Shown here one piece after another: positions 40,641 through 51,683 of a DNA stretch of 64,000 nt; position 1 is the first letter of the stretch; every line of letters starts with the position of its first letter. A program made the position numbers and the translations under genes. The stretch is taken from contig OZ037928.1 of the NCBI GenBank assembly GCA_964035575.1, positions 620,001 through 684,000 of the forward strand, read 5' to 3'. The DNA is from Rhynchopus sp. YZ270_cl-10 (Eukaryota; Euglenozoa; Diplonemea; Diplonemida; Diplonemidae). Under the pieces are notes generated by a model that ran no database searches, was not told the DNA's origin, and was given only the letters and a program-made list of their open reading frames with translations.

Positions 40641-41519
40641 CTCAGACGAATAAATAGCTATTTTTCTTTTTTTTGAGCAACTGCTTGAAAACCAAAGGAA
40701 AGGAGAGATTTGCCTATCTTTTAGTGGTTATTAATGCAAAAATCGCTTAAAACCCAAGAAAATAGTTGTTACTTATTGTCCTTGCTTTTTTTTGGGGGAA
40801 GGGGGGTTGTTTTTCTGGTGTGTTGCTACACCATTAGTGTACGAGGGGAAATGGGGTTTTAAGTTGAAGAAGGAAAAAAAGTATTTCAACATATGCATTC
40901 AATATGAGAGCATAGGTATAGGGGATCAAGGGGGGGAAAAAGTTGGTTTGAAATACAAAAGCCTCTCGTGAACAGTGTACCTTTTGGTATAAAAATGACC
41001 GGGTGTACCGTGGGGGGTGTACACCCCCCACCCCCAACCCATGCAGTCCTACAATCCTTTTTCGTAGTTTACATCAAAAAGAAGAAGAATAAAGAAAAGG
41101 GTTTATAAGATGACACCTAAGCCTCTCTGTGTGCTTAGTCACCTTTTATCATATTCGTTTATCGCACAGCATCAACAACTAACGAACAAAAACTAAGATG
41201 AGTCCTAAGCCTCTATTGTGCTAAGTCTCCTAAAGACTAGTTACCTGCTCTTAAAGGGGTAACCCCACCCATTCCCACCAAACCCACCCTAACTCTAGAA
41301 CGAAGAAAAGTTTTTAAGATGATCCCAAGCCTCTCTGTGCTTAGTCACCTGAACAAATGTCGACACGTTTCATGAGAGGGAGAGGGAGAAGTTGGGAAAA
41401 GAAGAAGAAGAAAAAATTTCCTGAAAACACAAAACATTTTCCTGCAGGGGTGGGCAACCTGGACAGTTTGCAGAGAATGTTTGAGCACTTACCCACACCC
41501 GGCTTTCAAATAATACATA
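40641..41519. other. dense cluster of short dispersed repeats
   Basis: The repeat starting TATTTCAACATATGCATTCA (40885), the 130-nt repeat (40945-41080) and four CTAAGCCTCT hairpin repeats in a row (41106, 41199, 41317 and nearby). No gene. Confidence 0.55.
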
Positions 41520-41800
41520 CCGACCCTCCCCCGTGAAATTGTCCCCCCCTCCGACCCCCTTGAAATTGTCCCCCTGGGGGAAAAAGTGAGGGGGGGACAA
41601 TATCACGTACGGTAAAAAGGGGGGACAATTTCTCGTACTGCAGGGGGGGTGGCCGTTTTGGTATGAAGAAGGGAGAGCAAAGGTTGTCCCCGCGACTCCC
41701 TTGAAATTGTCCCCCCCTGCCTTGAAATTGTCCGTCGGGGCAAAATACCGGTTTTGGGGGGGGGGGGGGGGGGGGGGGCAATTTCACGGGGGAGGGTCGG
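41520..41800. mobile_element. TA-flanked element, CCGACCCTCCC ends
   Basis: 281 bp. Left CCGACCCTCCCCCGTGAAAT, right its inverted copy, TA on both sides (41518-41519, 41801-41802). The interior repeats TTGAAATTGTCCCCC in both orientations; poly-G at 41757-41778. Confidence 0.85.
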
Positions 41801-41961
41801 TAAAACTTTTTTGATTATAGACTACTATCACTAGATAGCAGCCACGGTTTTATTTTTCTTCACAGGATCCTTGAAAAAGACACATAAAAAAAATAAAAAA
41901 AAGACACGCTGCTGGTGCAGGTGACATGAGACTGTTGTGTAAAAAAACCAAAACCGGCCCT

Positions 41962-41993
<32 letters not shown>

Positions 41994-42044
41994 TGAAAAC
42001 TTGGTTAGAGTGGATTCACTCCACGTTAACTACTTTTTTTGTTA

Positions 42045-42437
42045 CCGTAATTGTAAAAATGTTGGGCCGTAAAAATGTTGGGACAGCCCAAAAAAGGCTC
42101 GCTCGTCCCAACATTTTTACGGCCCAACATTTTTTGGGCTACTTTGGCTTGAGCCTATTTGTCTTAGCGTTTTTTTCCCACGCCCTCTTGAAAACTTTGA
42201 CACGTGCCAGTGACGTTCAACCCGCCTACTCGCTAGGTAATCGAAAAAAAAAATTTTTTTTTTGCTAGCTAAGACAAATCTTCCCTAACAAAATCTACGT
42301 AAAAATTCCCGAACGTAAATATGTTGGGCTGTAAAAATGTTGGGACGGGAATTTTTCGCCCAGCTGTCCCAACATTTTTACGGCCCAACATTTTTACGTT
42401 TCAACTTTTTTACGTCCCAATATTTTTACAATTACGG
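42045..42437. mobile_element. TA-flanked element, CCGTAATTG ends
   Basis: 393 bp. Left CCGTAATTGTAAAAATGTTG, right CAACTTTTTT...TTTTTACAATTACGG, TA on both sides (42043-42044, 42438-42439). Built from CCCAACATTTTTACGG units in both orientations. Confidence 0.85.
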
Positions 42438-43300
42438 TATTTTAAAGCTTATTCTCCGTTGGATTTAGTGTTAGCCATGAGTCATAGACTGCCACTTGAT
42501 TTTAGCCTGAAATCTGGTGTTTGGTGATGCTAAAAAAAAAAAAATGGCTTTTGACCACCTGACACCACCAAAAACACCATCTAATTTCAGGCAAAATCAA
42601 ATAGGACTAAGTACCTCACTGTTTTGTTCATTTTTGGGAAGAGGAAGAAGAAGAGGAAGTGGGAGAGTTTTTTTTTTTAAAATGGTTTTCACTGATTTCC
42701 GCATAACCTATCAGTGCTCAGACACACCTGAGGATGTGGACACACTTTCTTTTTTTATAGTTTTTTTTTTTGGAAAAGGAAACCTTGTCACGGCACGGCT
42801 GGCATGAGACTCAACTGGGACAAAAAAATGGGGAAACATTTTTCACTGTTTTTTTTTTTTTTTTCTTTTTTCTGCTTAGCCACCTAAGGTACTGAATACG
42901 CCTCACTCGGTACAAAGACACCTAATTCATCCACATTTTCATCATTGCGTTATCGTGTGTAGGGCAAACACATAGGGATTTGAAGCGTTGACTGTGTGGT
43001 GTTCAAACCCTGCCGTCTGCCCGTTTCAAATAAAACAATTTTTCAAGAAGGAGGAAGGAGAGGATAGCGGGAGGGAGAGAGAAGACGGGTTTTCTGAGTC
43101 ATTTATTTTTTTCTCTTTTTTTTTTTTTTTTTCAAAAAAAAATTTGTTTTAAAAGGCAGTGGTCCTGGAGGGGAGAGTTTTTTAAAAAAGGGGGGGAGGA
43201 GGGGGGAGTTGGTAGTGCAAAACACCTTGAGGACGTAGGCATGGACACTCCGCAGATTATGGAACCCCAGAGTGTTGCTTGGGTTATAAACCAAGCATGT
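42438..43300. other. intergenic DNA
   Basis: 42490-42605 is a foldback with AGCCTGAAATCTGGTGTTTG and CACCATCTAATTTCAGGC arms, related to 14838-14905 and 34250-34305. A tRNA-like repeat lies at 43208-43280. No gene. Confidence 0.45.
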
Positions 43301-43935
43301 CCTTAAATCGGGGAAAAACCAGGGATTTTCTGATTTTCAAATCGCAAAATTTTCTTATAGAAAAAAAAAATTTCGCGCTGCGCGCGAAAATTTTTCGCAC
43401 ACAACTGGAGAAGATATTTTTTTTGCTGTTGTAGGGCCGCAGTGCGGATGGTCATATTTTTCTCTTCCCCCACCCCAGTGTCTTATCCAGGAATCCAGAT
43501 TTCAAGGGGGTCAGCTTGTTTTGTTGCCCAATATTATTTCCAGCACTGCTGACCAGGGAAGACATTGAGAACATAGGGAACTGTATATAAAATGGCGCCG
43601 CAGGCGAAAAAAATTTAGGGCAGGGTGTAAAAATCTAGCTTTTTACACGACAGAGTCACTCAACGAACCCTTTTTTGCGGAGCAAAAAAGGAAAAATGGC
43701 GCCGCAGGCAAAAAAAATTTAGGGTACAGCCTGGGATTTCATGGTGCGGTCAGCAACCCAGTTTCCCAGGGAACTCCCGTGGTTCAACCACGTTTCTACC
43801 ATTAACTCTTTTGACCCCCCCGGGCGCCCCCATTTCAAAAAGACACTGCCCCATATTTATACGAAAATTTTTTCACCTGCAAAAATAAAATTTTCCTATA
43901 AAATTTTCTTATAGAAAATCCCAAATCGCAAACCG
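43300..43935. mobile_element. decayed relative of the 6.9-kb hAT-like element
   Basis: Shares with 6923-7585, in inverted order, the GTCTTATCCAGGAATCCAGA, CTGACCAGGGAAGACATTG, GGCGCCGCAGGC and ACTCCCGTGGTTCAACCACG blocks. The ends (CAGGGATTTTC...GAAAATCCCA) are poorly kept. Confidence 0.6.
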
Positions 43936-43984
43936 GATTTAGAGGACAGCATGTTATAAACACCAAAAAAAAAAAAAAAATTGA

Positions 43985-44240
43985 AAGTATTTCAACATAT
44001 GCAATCAATAAATTGATAGCAATAGGTATAGGGATCAACAAAAATGTTCCCATGGTGTGGCCCGCCCCTCGATTTAACCCACTTTTGGGCCATTCTTGAG
44101 ACACGCAAAACCAGAAATCTGGCCACACCATCCCATCTTTCTTGTTATGGCGTACATGGTGTTCCGGAAACACCTGTCAACGACATGTCAAGGACATGTC
44201 AATATAGGCCCCCTCCGGAACACCAGTATAAGGTTAAAAT
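43985..44240. mobile_element. dispersed repeat carrying two miniature elements
   Basis: The host repeat (TATTTCAACATATGCAATCA ... CCCATCTTTCTTG, compare 33155-33225) is interrupted at TCCCAT by a TGGTGTGGC...GGCCACACCA element (44055-44128), and then runs into a TGGTGTTCCGG...CCGGAACACCA element (44157-44226). Confidence 0.65.
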
Positions 44241-44977
44241 AAGATGACCCCAAGCCTCTCGTGTTTAGCACACCCTTGAAAGAAACAAAAAAAAAAAAAA
44301 AATGAAGAAGTTGATCACTGTGACCTGTACTCTTCATATTTGGTAGTGTTTTAGCTTTTTTTGAAAAAATTGTTGGAGTAGTGTAGTTGCCTCGGTTATG
44401 TTGCCACAGTTGTGCAATTTCCACTGTCGTGTTTTGTTTTTTTTTTTTTTGAAAACTTGGTTGTTTTTAGTGTAGACACCCGAAGATGTACTCCATTATT
44501 CCCGGAATTACTCCAGGCGATTGCCTTATCGGTGCCCAGCCGTCCACGATCGGGTGGGCACTTCAGAGACAGGGGGGGATTTTTTTTGAAAGCTTTTGTG
44601 GTGTAATAGTGTAGACACCCGAACATTTGCTCCAAAAAAAAAAATTGCCAGAATACCCCAGAATACCCCCAAGGGTCAGCAGGGTCTGTACTCAATATTG
44701 GCCGAAAAGCCTTTTGTACTGCGGAAGGGCGGGATGGGATGGGTGTTCTTTTTTCTTTCAAAAAAAATTGTATGTTATGTTTGTGGAGTGACCCCGACAG
44801 ACTTATGAACTAAGAAAGCCAAATCGCAACCAGCTGGGGGAGAGAAAAGAGGGGAGGAAACAAAAAAAAGAAAAGTTAATAAGATGATCCTAAGCCTCTC
44901 GTGCTTAGTCACCTTAAACCTTCAAAAAAAAAATACAGAGGAAGGAAGACAGCCACCCTTTTCACCCTCTTTTATTA
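44241..44977. other. cluster of short dispersed repeats
   Basis: CTAAGCCTCTCGTGCTTAG hairpin repeats (44245, 44885), GGAGTAGTGTAGTTGCC repeat (44372), two GTGTAGACACCCGAAGATG-type repeats (44450, 44610). No gene. Confidence 0.55.
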
Positions 44978-45422
44978 CTGGGGGGGGTCGAATAAAGCAC
45001 GTACGTGTTTTATTAGGCGTCCCTACACTTCAGATCCTGAGGTTTAAAAAAAAAAAAAAGTTCGAAAAGGCGAATAAAGCACGTACGTGCTTTATTCGCC
45101 TTTTTGAACTTTTTGGAAAGTTTTTCCAGTCACAATTTTTTTTCGATTTTTTTTTCGCCCAAGAGGTGATTTTGCTGCATTTCCGAGCCAATCCCGGCTT
45201 GTGGTGGGGGATATACGGAAAAATGGACAAAATTTCAGCGACTTAAATTTTCACAAAATACGAACTACCTTGTCACAACACAGGAAAAGTTCAAAAAGTC
45301 GAATAAAACACGTACGTGCTTTATTCGACGCAAAAAAAAGCAAAAAACCCATTTTTCAAATGCGTGCTTTATTCGACGTACGTGCTTTATTCGAATTACC
45401 TCGTTTATTCGGCCCCCCCCAG
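44978..45422. mobile_element. terminal-inverted-repeat element, CTGGGGGGGGTCGAATAAAG ends
   Basis: 445 bp. Left CTGGGGGGGGTCGAATAAAG, right GTTTATTCGGCCCCCCCCAG; left flank TA, right flank CA. GCACGTACGTGC palindromes occur near both ends. The middle (45177-45263) carries the shared ~85-bp core. Closely parallels 60437-60952 in end structure. Confidence 0.8.
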
Positions 45423-46560
45423 CAGGCTTCGCGCTAACTTTTGGAAAAAAATCTGAAAAAACGTGTTTCGGGACCAAAAAAACGCACCTCAAATAGTTGT
45501 GCGTCAGGGGGTGAAAAAACAGTGTTTTGTGGCATTTCCGAGCCAATCCCGCGCTGTGGTGGGGCATATTCGGGAAAATGGACAAAATTTTAGTGACTTA
45601 AATTTTCACAAAATATGAACCCATACTCTTAAACAAGGGGCATTTTCAGGTCTGAAAACCCAAATTCAGATGAAATTGTGGTGTTTTGACTGGGAACAGG
45701 TAGCGCCGCAGGCGCACGGTACCCAACTTTTGTCTTTTTATGTTTCCCTTTTTTCTGCTTTCTTTTGATCGCGCGAGCCGATTGCTCTCCACGGTGGGGT
45801 CACATGTGTGTGCAAAAACACTCTAAAGTACTCTTACTCTGAACGATGAGATTCCTCTGGTTTTAGTAAGGAAACCCCTGTTTGCAAAAAGTGCATAAAT
45901 TTCCTGTGGCTTTTCCCCGCCAAGAGGTCGTTTTGTTGCATTTCCGAACCAATCCCGGATTGTGGTGGGGGATGTACGGAAAAATGGACAAAAATGCAGC
46001 GACTTAAAATTTGACAAAACATGAGCCCATACTCGTAAACAAGGGTTATTTTCAGGTCTGAAAACCCAACGTACTGAAGAAGCTATCGGTAACGTAGTGA
46101 TGGCGGTGGGGTTTCAGTGACCACAGAGAAGAGTGAGAAAACCCAGGACGGTTATGGCCTCGGAGGGGGTGTGCCCCATGGCGTCCTAATCAATCTTTAT
46201 CCGTGAGGGAGGGGGGATCATCCTCAGGGGGGATGTGGAGTCGTACTCAAAATAAAATGAACTGTACATAAGTACATCATGTTTAAACATAAAGGAGGGT
46301 AGGAACAGGTAGCGCCGCAGGCGCACGGTACCCAACTTTTTTCTTTTTTTCTTTTCCCTCTTCTCTGCTTTCTTTTGATCGCGCGAGTCGATTGCTCACC
46401 ACGGTGGGGTCACATGTGTGTGTGAAAACACTCTAAAGTACCCTTACTATGAAATATGAGATTCTCTGGTTTTCTTAAGGAAACCCCGGTTTGCAAAAAA
46501 AAAACGCACCACAAAAATATCCAAAAATCCCGGGACAAAGGACAGAAGTTAGCGCAAAGC
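45423..46560. repeat. inverted pair around two repeat R copies
   Basis: GCAGGCTTCGCGCTAACTT (45423) is the inverted counterpart of AAGTTAGCGCAAAGCCTGC (46543). Between them are two copies of repeat R (45690-45890, 46305-46560; the second has the empty TTAA at 46475-46478) and two further copies of the ~85-bp core (45533-45620, 45939-46025). Probably a larger composite element. Confidence 0.55.
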
Positions 46561-47465
46561 CTGCCCCCCAGTAACCGGGATTTTTTTTTGTTTTTTTTTT
46601 TTGCTTTTTTTTGTTTTTGTTTTTTGAGATTTTTCTCTCAGTTGGGGAGACTAGAGGGTGGGAGGGGTGGGAAAAAAGGAAAAACTCGGATTCTAAAAAA
46701 AAAAAAAAAACAAAAATGGGTAATTATCGATGAAGGCATCTCTTACTGGCCCACGAATGGACAGCACTCGGATGACAGCACAAAAAGGGGGAGGGTAATG
46801 TGCACGGGGGGGGGCCTCTCTAAATGGAACAATGGGTGTATGAAGCTATCCGTGCTAGGGGGGGGTTGGGGGTGGGGTGGGTAGTGGTGGCTGTGTTGTG
46901 ATAATTGCTCCCCATCATAATACGTAATGCACATCACAATACAGTTATGTACTATTTGTATTTGAAAAAAAGGTGTCGTTGAGAAAAAACAAACAACGGA
47001 CGCGCTGTGGGGGGGGGGGGGGGGGGAAACGAGTGTTTTCTCTGCGTGATATTTTGTGGGGGAGAATAAAACATTATGAAAAAAAAAAAGCTCGTTGCAT
47101 TTTTTTATCGTTTCCGCTGCGCTTCTCACTACGTTTTCCCACGTCGGTTTTCTCACATGTACCATGTATTATGATCGGCAATCATCGCAAATACAGCTAT
47201 ACCACTACTCCAAGGGGAGGGGAAACGGGGAGGTGGATACCATGGCGGCCATGTACCTCGAAGGGGTGACATGCATTGCTAAGGCAAAGCCCCTAAGGTA
47301 CTCCTCACCGTTTTTGGTTAGGGGGGGTAACTACGACGACAGTGGGAATGAGGGGGTGGTTTTGCTTTTTTTGTAGTTTTTTTTTTTTCTTTTTCCACCG
47401 TTGGCTTTACCAAAAAACGGTGAAAAACTACCAAAAAAAAAAGTTAAAACCACACAGTTAAAGTA
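46561..47465. other. low-complexity intergenic DNA
   Basis: 47000-47160 is related to the spacer blocks at 54650-54810 and 57215-57370 (GTCGTTGAGAAAAACAAACA, GGAGAATAAAACATTATG). 46870-46970 resembles the arm at 38500. No gene. Confidence 0.45.
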
Positions 47466-47571
47466 CCGTGTTCGTAAAAATGTTCGGCCATAAAAAAGAT
47501 CGACCGAACTTCCCGAAAAAATCCTGAAAAGGTCAAACCATTAGTGCGGTCGATACTTTGTACGAATACGG
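47466..47571. mobile_element. 106-bp TA-flanked foldback element
   Basis: CCGTGTTCGTAAAAATGTTC at the left, ACTTTGTACGAATACGG at the right, TA on both sides (47464-47465, 47572-47573). Same family as 30910-31016. Confidence 0.8.
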
Positions 47572-47918
47572 TAATATCGTCATTTATCCTGCTGCGCTGA
47601 AAAGCTCCCCCCCCCCCCCCTTTTTTTTGAGTGTATTAGTGTAGACACCTTGTAAGGTGCGTGCTCCGAAGAACTAGTTTTTTTTTTTAAAGGGATGAAA
47701 GGTTTGTAACAGATGGACGTAAGCTTTGCTTCGCCAGCTTGGAAAACAAAAAAGGAAAAAAGAAAAAGAAAAACGGAAAAAGTGTTGAGCGAAAACACCC
47801 AACGCTTAGGCTTATGTGTTGCCATGTTTTGCCTCTATACTTTTTATACTTCTTTTGTTCATCGCAGAAAGATAAAAAGAAAAACTTTCAAAAAAAAAAA
47901 GAGAACTGCACACTTTTG

Positions 47919-48115
47919 GGGAAATGGTTAACTACCCCCCAGCTAGGTTGTATTATACGTGCTCGGCCCCACCGGAATTACCGTACGGTATTATACAGAA
48001 TTATACGGTGTTATACGGTGCTGCTGGGGGACCCGAATACCGTATAAATTCGTACCATTAATTATACGAATGATTCGAATTTTACAACCTAGCTGGGGGT
48101 AGTTAACCATTTCCC
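47919..48115. mobile_element. foldback element GGGAAATGGTTAACTACC
   Basis: 197 bp with ~34-bp inverted ends (GGGAAATGGTTAACTACC, then CAGCTAGGTTGTA) and an interior of ACCGTA / TTATACGG units. No obvious target duplication. Confidence 0.85.
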
Positions 48116-48733
48116 GCCTCACCTGCTTTCAAAAAGCACAATACCACAGATACCATGGGCAATGTTTCGTTCTTTTAGGGACTAACGACTTTTTTTTGTT
48201 ACTTTTTTTCTGAAAACTTTTGCATTAGTGTAGTCACCCCGAGGATGCACTCCACTTTTAATTGTTCATATTTTTTTTTTCTTTTGAAAACTTGGTTGTA
48301 TTAGTGTAGACACCCGAGGATGAACTCCACTATACCTTTTTTTGCTTTCTAACACACACACACATTGAGGCCTATATTCCACGCAAAGAATCACCCCAAT
48401 AAAAAAAACAGGCAGTATCAACCGAGAGAGTTCTTTTTTTTTTTGAGACGAAGAAGAAAAAAAAAAAAACAATAATTTTATGAAGATGAAACCTAAACCT
48501 CTCGTTTGCTTACGTCACCTTGTAAAAAAAACAAAAGATTGAAAAATGCAAATCACCGTCCACAACAGGACACACTGCTTTTTTTTTTCCTGCCCCCCCC
48601 ATCCCACCCTACCCACCCCACCCCACCCCCTCAGATTAAAAAAAAAAAATAGAAACTCTCCTCTGTTGACACTCCTTATCCTTCTCTTTTTTTTTTTTTT
48701 TTTTTTAGTGTGTGTGTTTTTTCTCCTCTTTCT
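48116..48733. other. 3' flank of the RRM-like gene with short repeats
   Basis: Two copies of the GAAAACTTGGTTGTATTAGT / GTGTAGACACCCGAGGATG repeat (48210-48260, 48280-48335), the CATATTCTGC-type repeat (48362), a CTAAACCTCTCGTTTGCTTA hairpin repeat (48481), then long pyrimidine tracts before the stop codon of the gene. Confidence 0.5.
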
Positions 48734-50104
48734 TCATGGGCACGCCGAGGCCATAAGCAGAGCGTCAATTCCACTTTGCAGACTGGTGTTTTCATCGCGA
48801 ATGCCGGTCAGCATCCCCTCAAATGGGAATCCTGGGAAGTCTAGAGGAGCCTTTGTCTCCATTTCCAGCTCTCCGTTCTCATGCTTCTCCTTCTTCTGCC
48901 CTACCGGGTCCATACACAGGCCTGAGAGGCACGCATTTTCCCCCCCTCCGCTCTGATCATTGCTGAAACTGTCATCTGCTTCCCCTTGCATTAACAGATT
49001 CAGATCCAACAACTGTTCGGCCTCTTCATCTTCTTCTACATTCGACAAAGGGTCGCACAGCAGACCCGCATTTCTCCCCAACCCCGAATCTGTCGATTCT
49101 GACCCATTCGTTAATAGACCATTGTCTCCAATGCAGCCCCAACCAAGAGGCATCTCCAGATCCACTACGCGTGGTGTGCATCCCGAAGCGAAAGTTCCCC
49201 CAAGAGGCGAGAGGGACGACGGTGTACTACAGAAGGAGCTTGTCGGGAAGGTGTACATGCTTGGAGTTCCCATCATCCCTGCGTCGGACCAGAGGGGCGT
49301 GCTGTGGGTGCTTGAGGAGGAAGGGATCTCTTGGGATGGGACGTACACTGGAGCGTCTGGGTTGAGCTTGCATTCATTTGGCGAATAGGAAGGGGGTTGG
49401 TGCTGATGCGGTGTCCCTCTCGTGTGGTACCAGCGTGTGAAGTTTTCAATTTCTTCTCTGAAGGTGGTTTCACCGCGTTTGAGAGACGCTGGGACAATCC
49501 AAGAGCGGTCGCGGCCCCGACGAAGACGTTTCTCGGAGAGTTGCAGGACGTGGCAGAAGAACTGTTTTTCCTTATGGCAGACGGCGTCGAAGCGAGGGAT
49601 TTGCGAGCCTTCGTGGCGGGAGAGAAGTTCCTTCGCGTGCTTCAGAGAGTCCATCTGGACGTAGACTTGGTAGAGGTGTTCACGGTGTTCGTCCGCTACC
49701 CCACCACGTTGAATCGTTGTTGCGTCTGGCTTCACTGAAACAGAGGTAGCATTTTGAATGGGAAATTGGATGTGACAAAGAGACTTTAGCGCGTCGGCGA
49801 TTGTCATGTCAGAACCTACGGTATGTGCTTGGGCCATGTGTACGCAATGCACAATGACAGTGCTAGTGGAGAACCGAACCGGGGCAGGTTTGAGCGAGTA
49901 GGCCTTCAACCGGGTGGTGTACTGTTGCGCGAAGGATGGGGGGACAACGGGGGGTGTGGAGCCTTCGGTGCGGACGATGACCTTGCGCATGCCCAGCATG
50001 CGGTCGACATATTTGACAGACCCGGTCCCGGTGCGGTCGAAAAGAGTCTCGATCTGCGCGGCCTTCACGCTCCCGGGGATGTTCCAGATGACCCAGTGTT
50101 GCAT
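48734..50104 (-). CDS. RRM-like domain protein with acidic, Ser-rich tail
   Basis: 456 residues from the ATG at 50104 (MQHWVIWNIPGSVKAAQ). An in-frame ATG at 50176 exists, but its residues look like leader sequence. Residues 3-50 follow the RRM order: WVIWNIP as beta 1, an AAQIETLF helix, VKYVDR, and RKVIVRT as beta 3. The aromatic RNP positions are only partly kept (an isoleucine/asparagine-type RNP2), so RNA binding is probable rather than certain. A second folded region (about 85-240) includes YQVYVQMDSLKHAKELL, which could be another RRM-like unit. From about 250 the protein is Ser/Pro-rich, then acidic (EEDEEAEQLL). The stop at 48734 is followed by T-rich 3' DNA. Likely a cytoplasmic or nuclear mRNA-binding factor. 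Confidence 0.75.
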   Translation of the reverse strand: MQHWVIWNIPGSVKAAQIETLFDRTGTGSVKYVDRMLGMRKVIVRTEGSTPPVVPPSFAQQYTTRLKAYSLKPAPVRFSTSTVIVHCVHMAQAHTVGSDMTIADALKSLCHIQFPIQNATSVSVKPDATTIQRGGVADEHREHLYQVYVQMDSLKHAKELLSRHEGSQIPRFDAVCHKEKQFFCHVLQLSEKRLRRGRDRSWIVPASLKRGETTFREEIENFTRWYHTRGTPHQHQPPSYSPNECKLNPDAPVYVPSQEIPSSSSTHSTPLWSDAGMMGTPSMYTFPTSSFCSTPSSLSPLGGTFASGCTPRVVDLEMPLGWGCIGDNGLLTNGSESTDSGLGRNAGLLCDPLSNVEEDEEAEQLLDLNLLMQGEADDSFSNDQSGGGENACLSGLCMDPVGQKKEKHENGELEMETKAPLDFPGFPFEGMLTGIRDENTSLQSGIDALLMASACP

Positions 50105-51683
50105 TGTGTATGTTAGTGTAGTGGTTTTTTTGTGTAGACCTTTTGTATGGGGTTGTGTGTTTGATAACAGATTCAAAGTGGGGTAACGCCTGAAGTCTAG
50201 ATCGGAGTATAGGCAACTAGGGGGGGTTGTGTGGTGTTATATGGTAGGGGAGAATCGTGTGTGAGAATACCCCTATGTTTTTTGTACCAAATCTAAAAAC
50301 AAGGTGGGGAGGGTGGTGACTATTTTTTTTTTGATAAAATATACACTAGAAAATGTCGTACTTTCTTTCCCTAAAGCCCGCTTGTTAAAGCGAAAGACCC
50401 AAAGGGGGGTGGGAGAGTGGAGGGGAGTCAGTGAGAGGGACCTAAAAAAAAAGAGTAGTTGAAAACAAAACGCATCTCGGTCGAGCACATGCAAAGGGGT
50501 GGGGATGAGTGTGTGTTCCGTACCGTAAGAGAACGGAGGCGGTTTACAACCGCTCGGCGAATCGCGCGACCTCTTGGGTAATGATTAATAGATACCATTT
50601 TCAGTCGAAACGGCAAAAGAAGAAAACACATGGCAAAGCGGAATCTCTGGTGTGGCTGAAGGGGGCTGAGTTGCACTTATTGCGCCCCCCTTCCATTCAG
50701 CCACACCACTCACTTTGCCAAAAATGGACAAGTTCTTGGTACATACGAAAATACACACAACAAAAATAGCCAACAGATTATAAAATGACCCCCCTCTTTT
50801 GACATGTCCTTGACAGGTGTTTCAGGAGCACCAGGTAACGCGGAATCTCTGGTGTGGCTGAAGGGGGTTGATTTGCAGATTTGCACTTCTTGCGCCCCCC
50901 CCCCTTCCATTCAGTTACACCACTCTCAGCTATTAGTTGGGTGGTGAAACAAACACTGAAATGAAAAAAAAAAAAAAAAAAGCAAATTTGCAGGCACCTT
51001 CCGTCGATTCTATTTCCTCTTGCCAATGCCTGGAATATATTAAAAAAACAAAACAAAAATCGCTAGTACGGAATGCGGGGCATAAGGAAGGGAATGGTGG
51101 GGGGTGAACATGATGCACTTGCCACATTTTGTTTTTTTGGTAGTTTCGACAATCACCTGTCCGAGGACGGGTTCTGTACGCAAATGCAAAGTTGTTCAAC
51201 ACAACACACACACACACATATTGGGGCCATATTCTGCGCAAGAATTACCCCCTATTAGTTATCAAACATCGAACACACACACAGCTTCAAAAAAAAACCC
51301 CCCCCACTTCCTTCGCTACAGCATACAGGATGATCACGGATGACTCAAATATCATTGCACGGTTCGTACACCACACAGCACCCCCTCTTACCAATAAGAA
51401 CAGAAAATCGGTTTACGAAAGAGAAAAAAAAAAAGGAGGGAATTTAACAAATACAAAACGAAGAGAAAAAAATCCGTTATTTTTTGCGCACTATTTCTTT
51501 TTGAAAACTTGGTTGTTAATAGTGTACACCCCAAGGATGTACTTCACTACATCCTTTATTTGATAAATTGTTGGAGTAGTGTAGTTGCCTCGGTTGTCTT
51601 GCCACAGTTATGCAATATCCACTGTTTTTTTTTACCCTCCCCCCTCATATTTCTTGGACCACAAAGCACAAAAAAAAACCCTC
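50105..51683. other. spacer with miniature elements
   Basis: Upstream of the RRM-like gene. Contains a tRNA-like repeat (50457), two TGGTGTGGC elements (listed), the CACCTGTCCGAGGACGGG repeat (51140-51180), the CATATTCTGCGCAAGAATTA repeat (51217-51270), a GAAAACTTGGTTGTTAATAG repeat (51500) and the GGAGTAGTGTAGTTGCC repeat (51570). No gene. Confidence 0.5.
50648..50928. mobile_element. two TGGTGTGGC miniature elements with the same left flank
   Basis: 50648-50709 and 50850-50928: TGGTGTGGCTGAAGGGGG at the left and CATTCAG.(C/T)ACACCA at the right, each flanked by CTC. Both are preceded by GCGGAATCTC, so one copy arose by duplication of a flanked element rather than by independent insertion. 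Confidence 0.7.
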
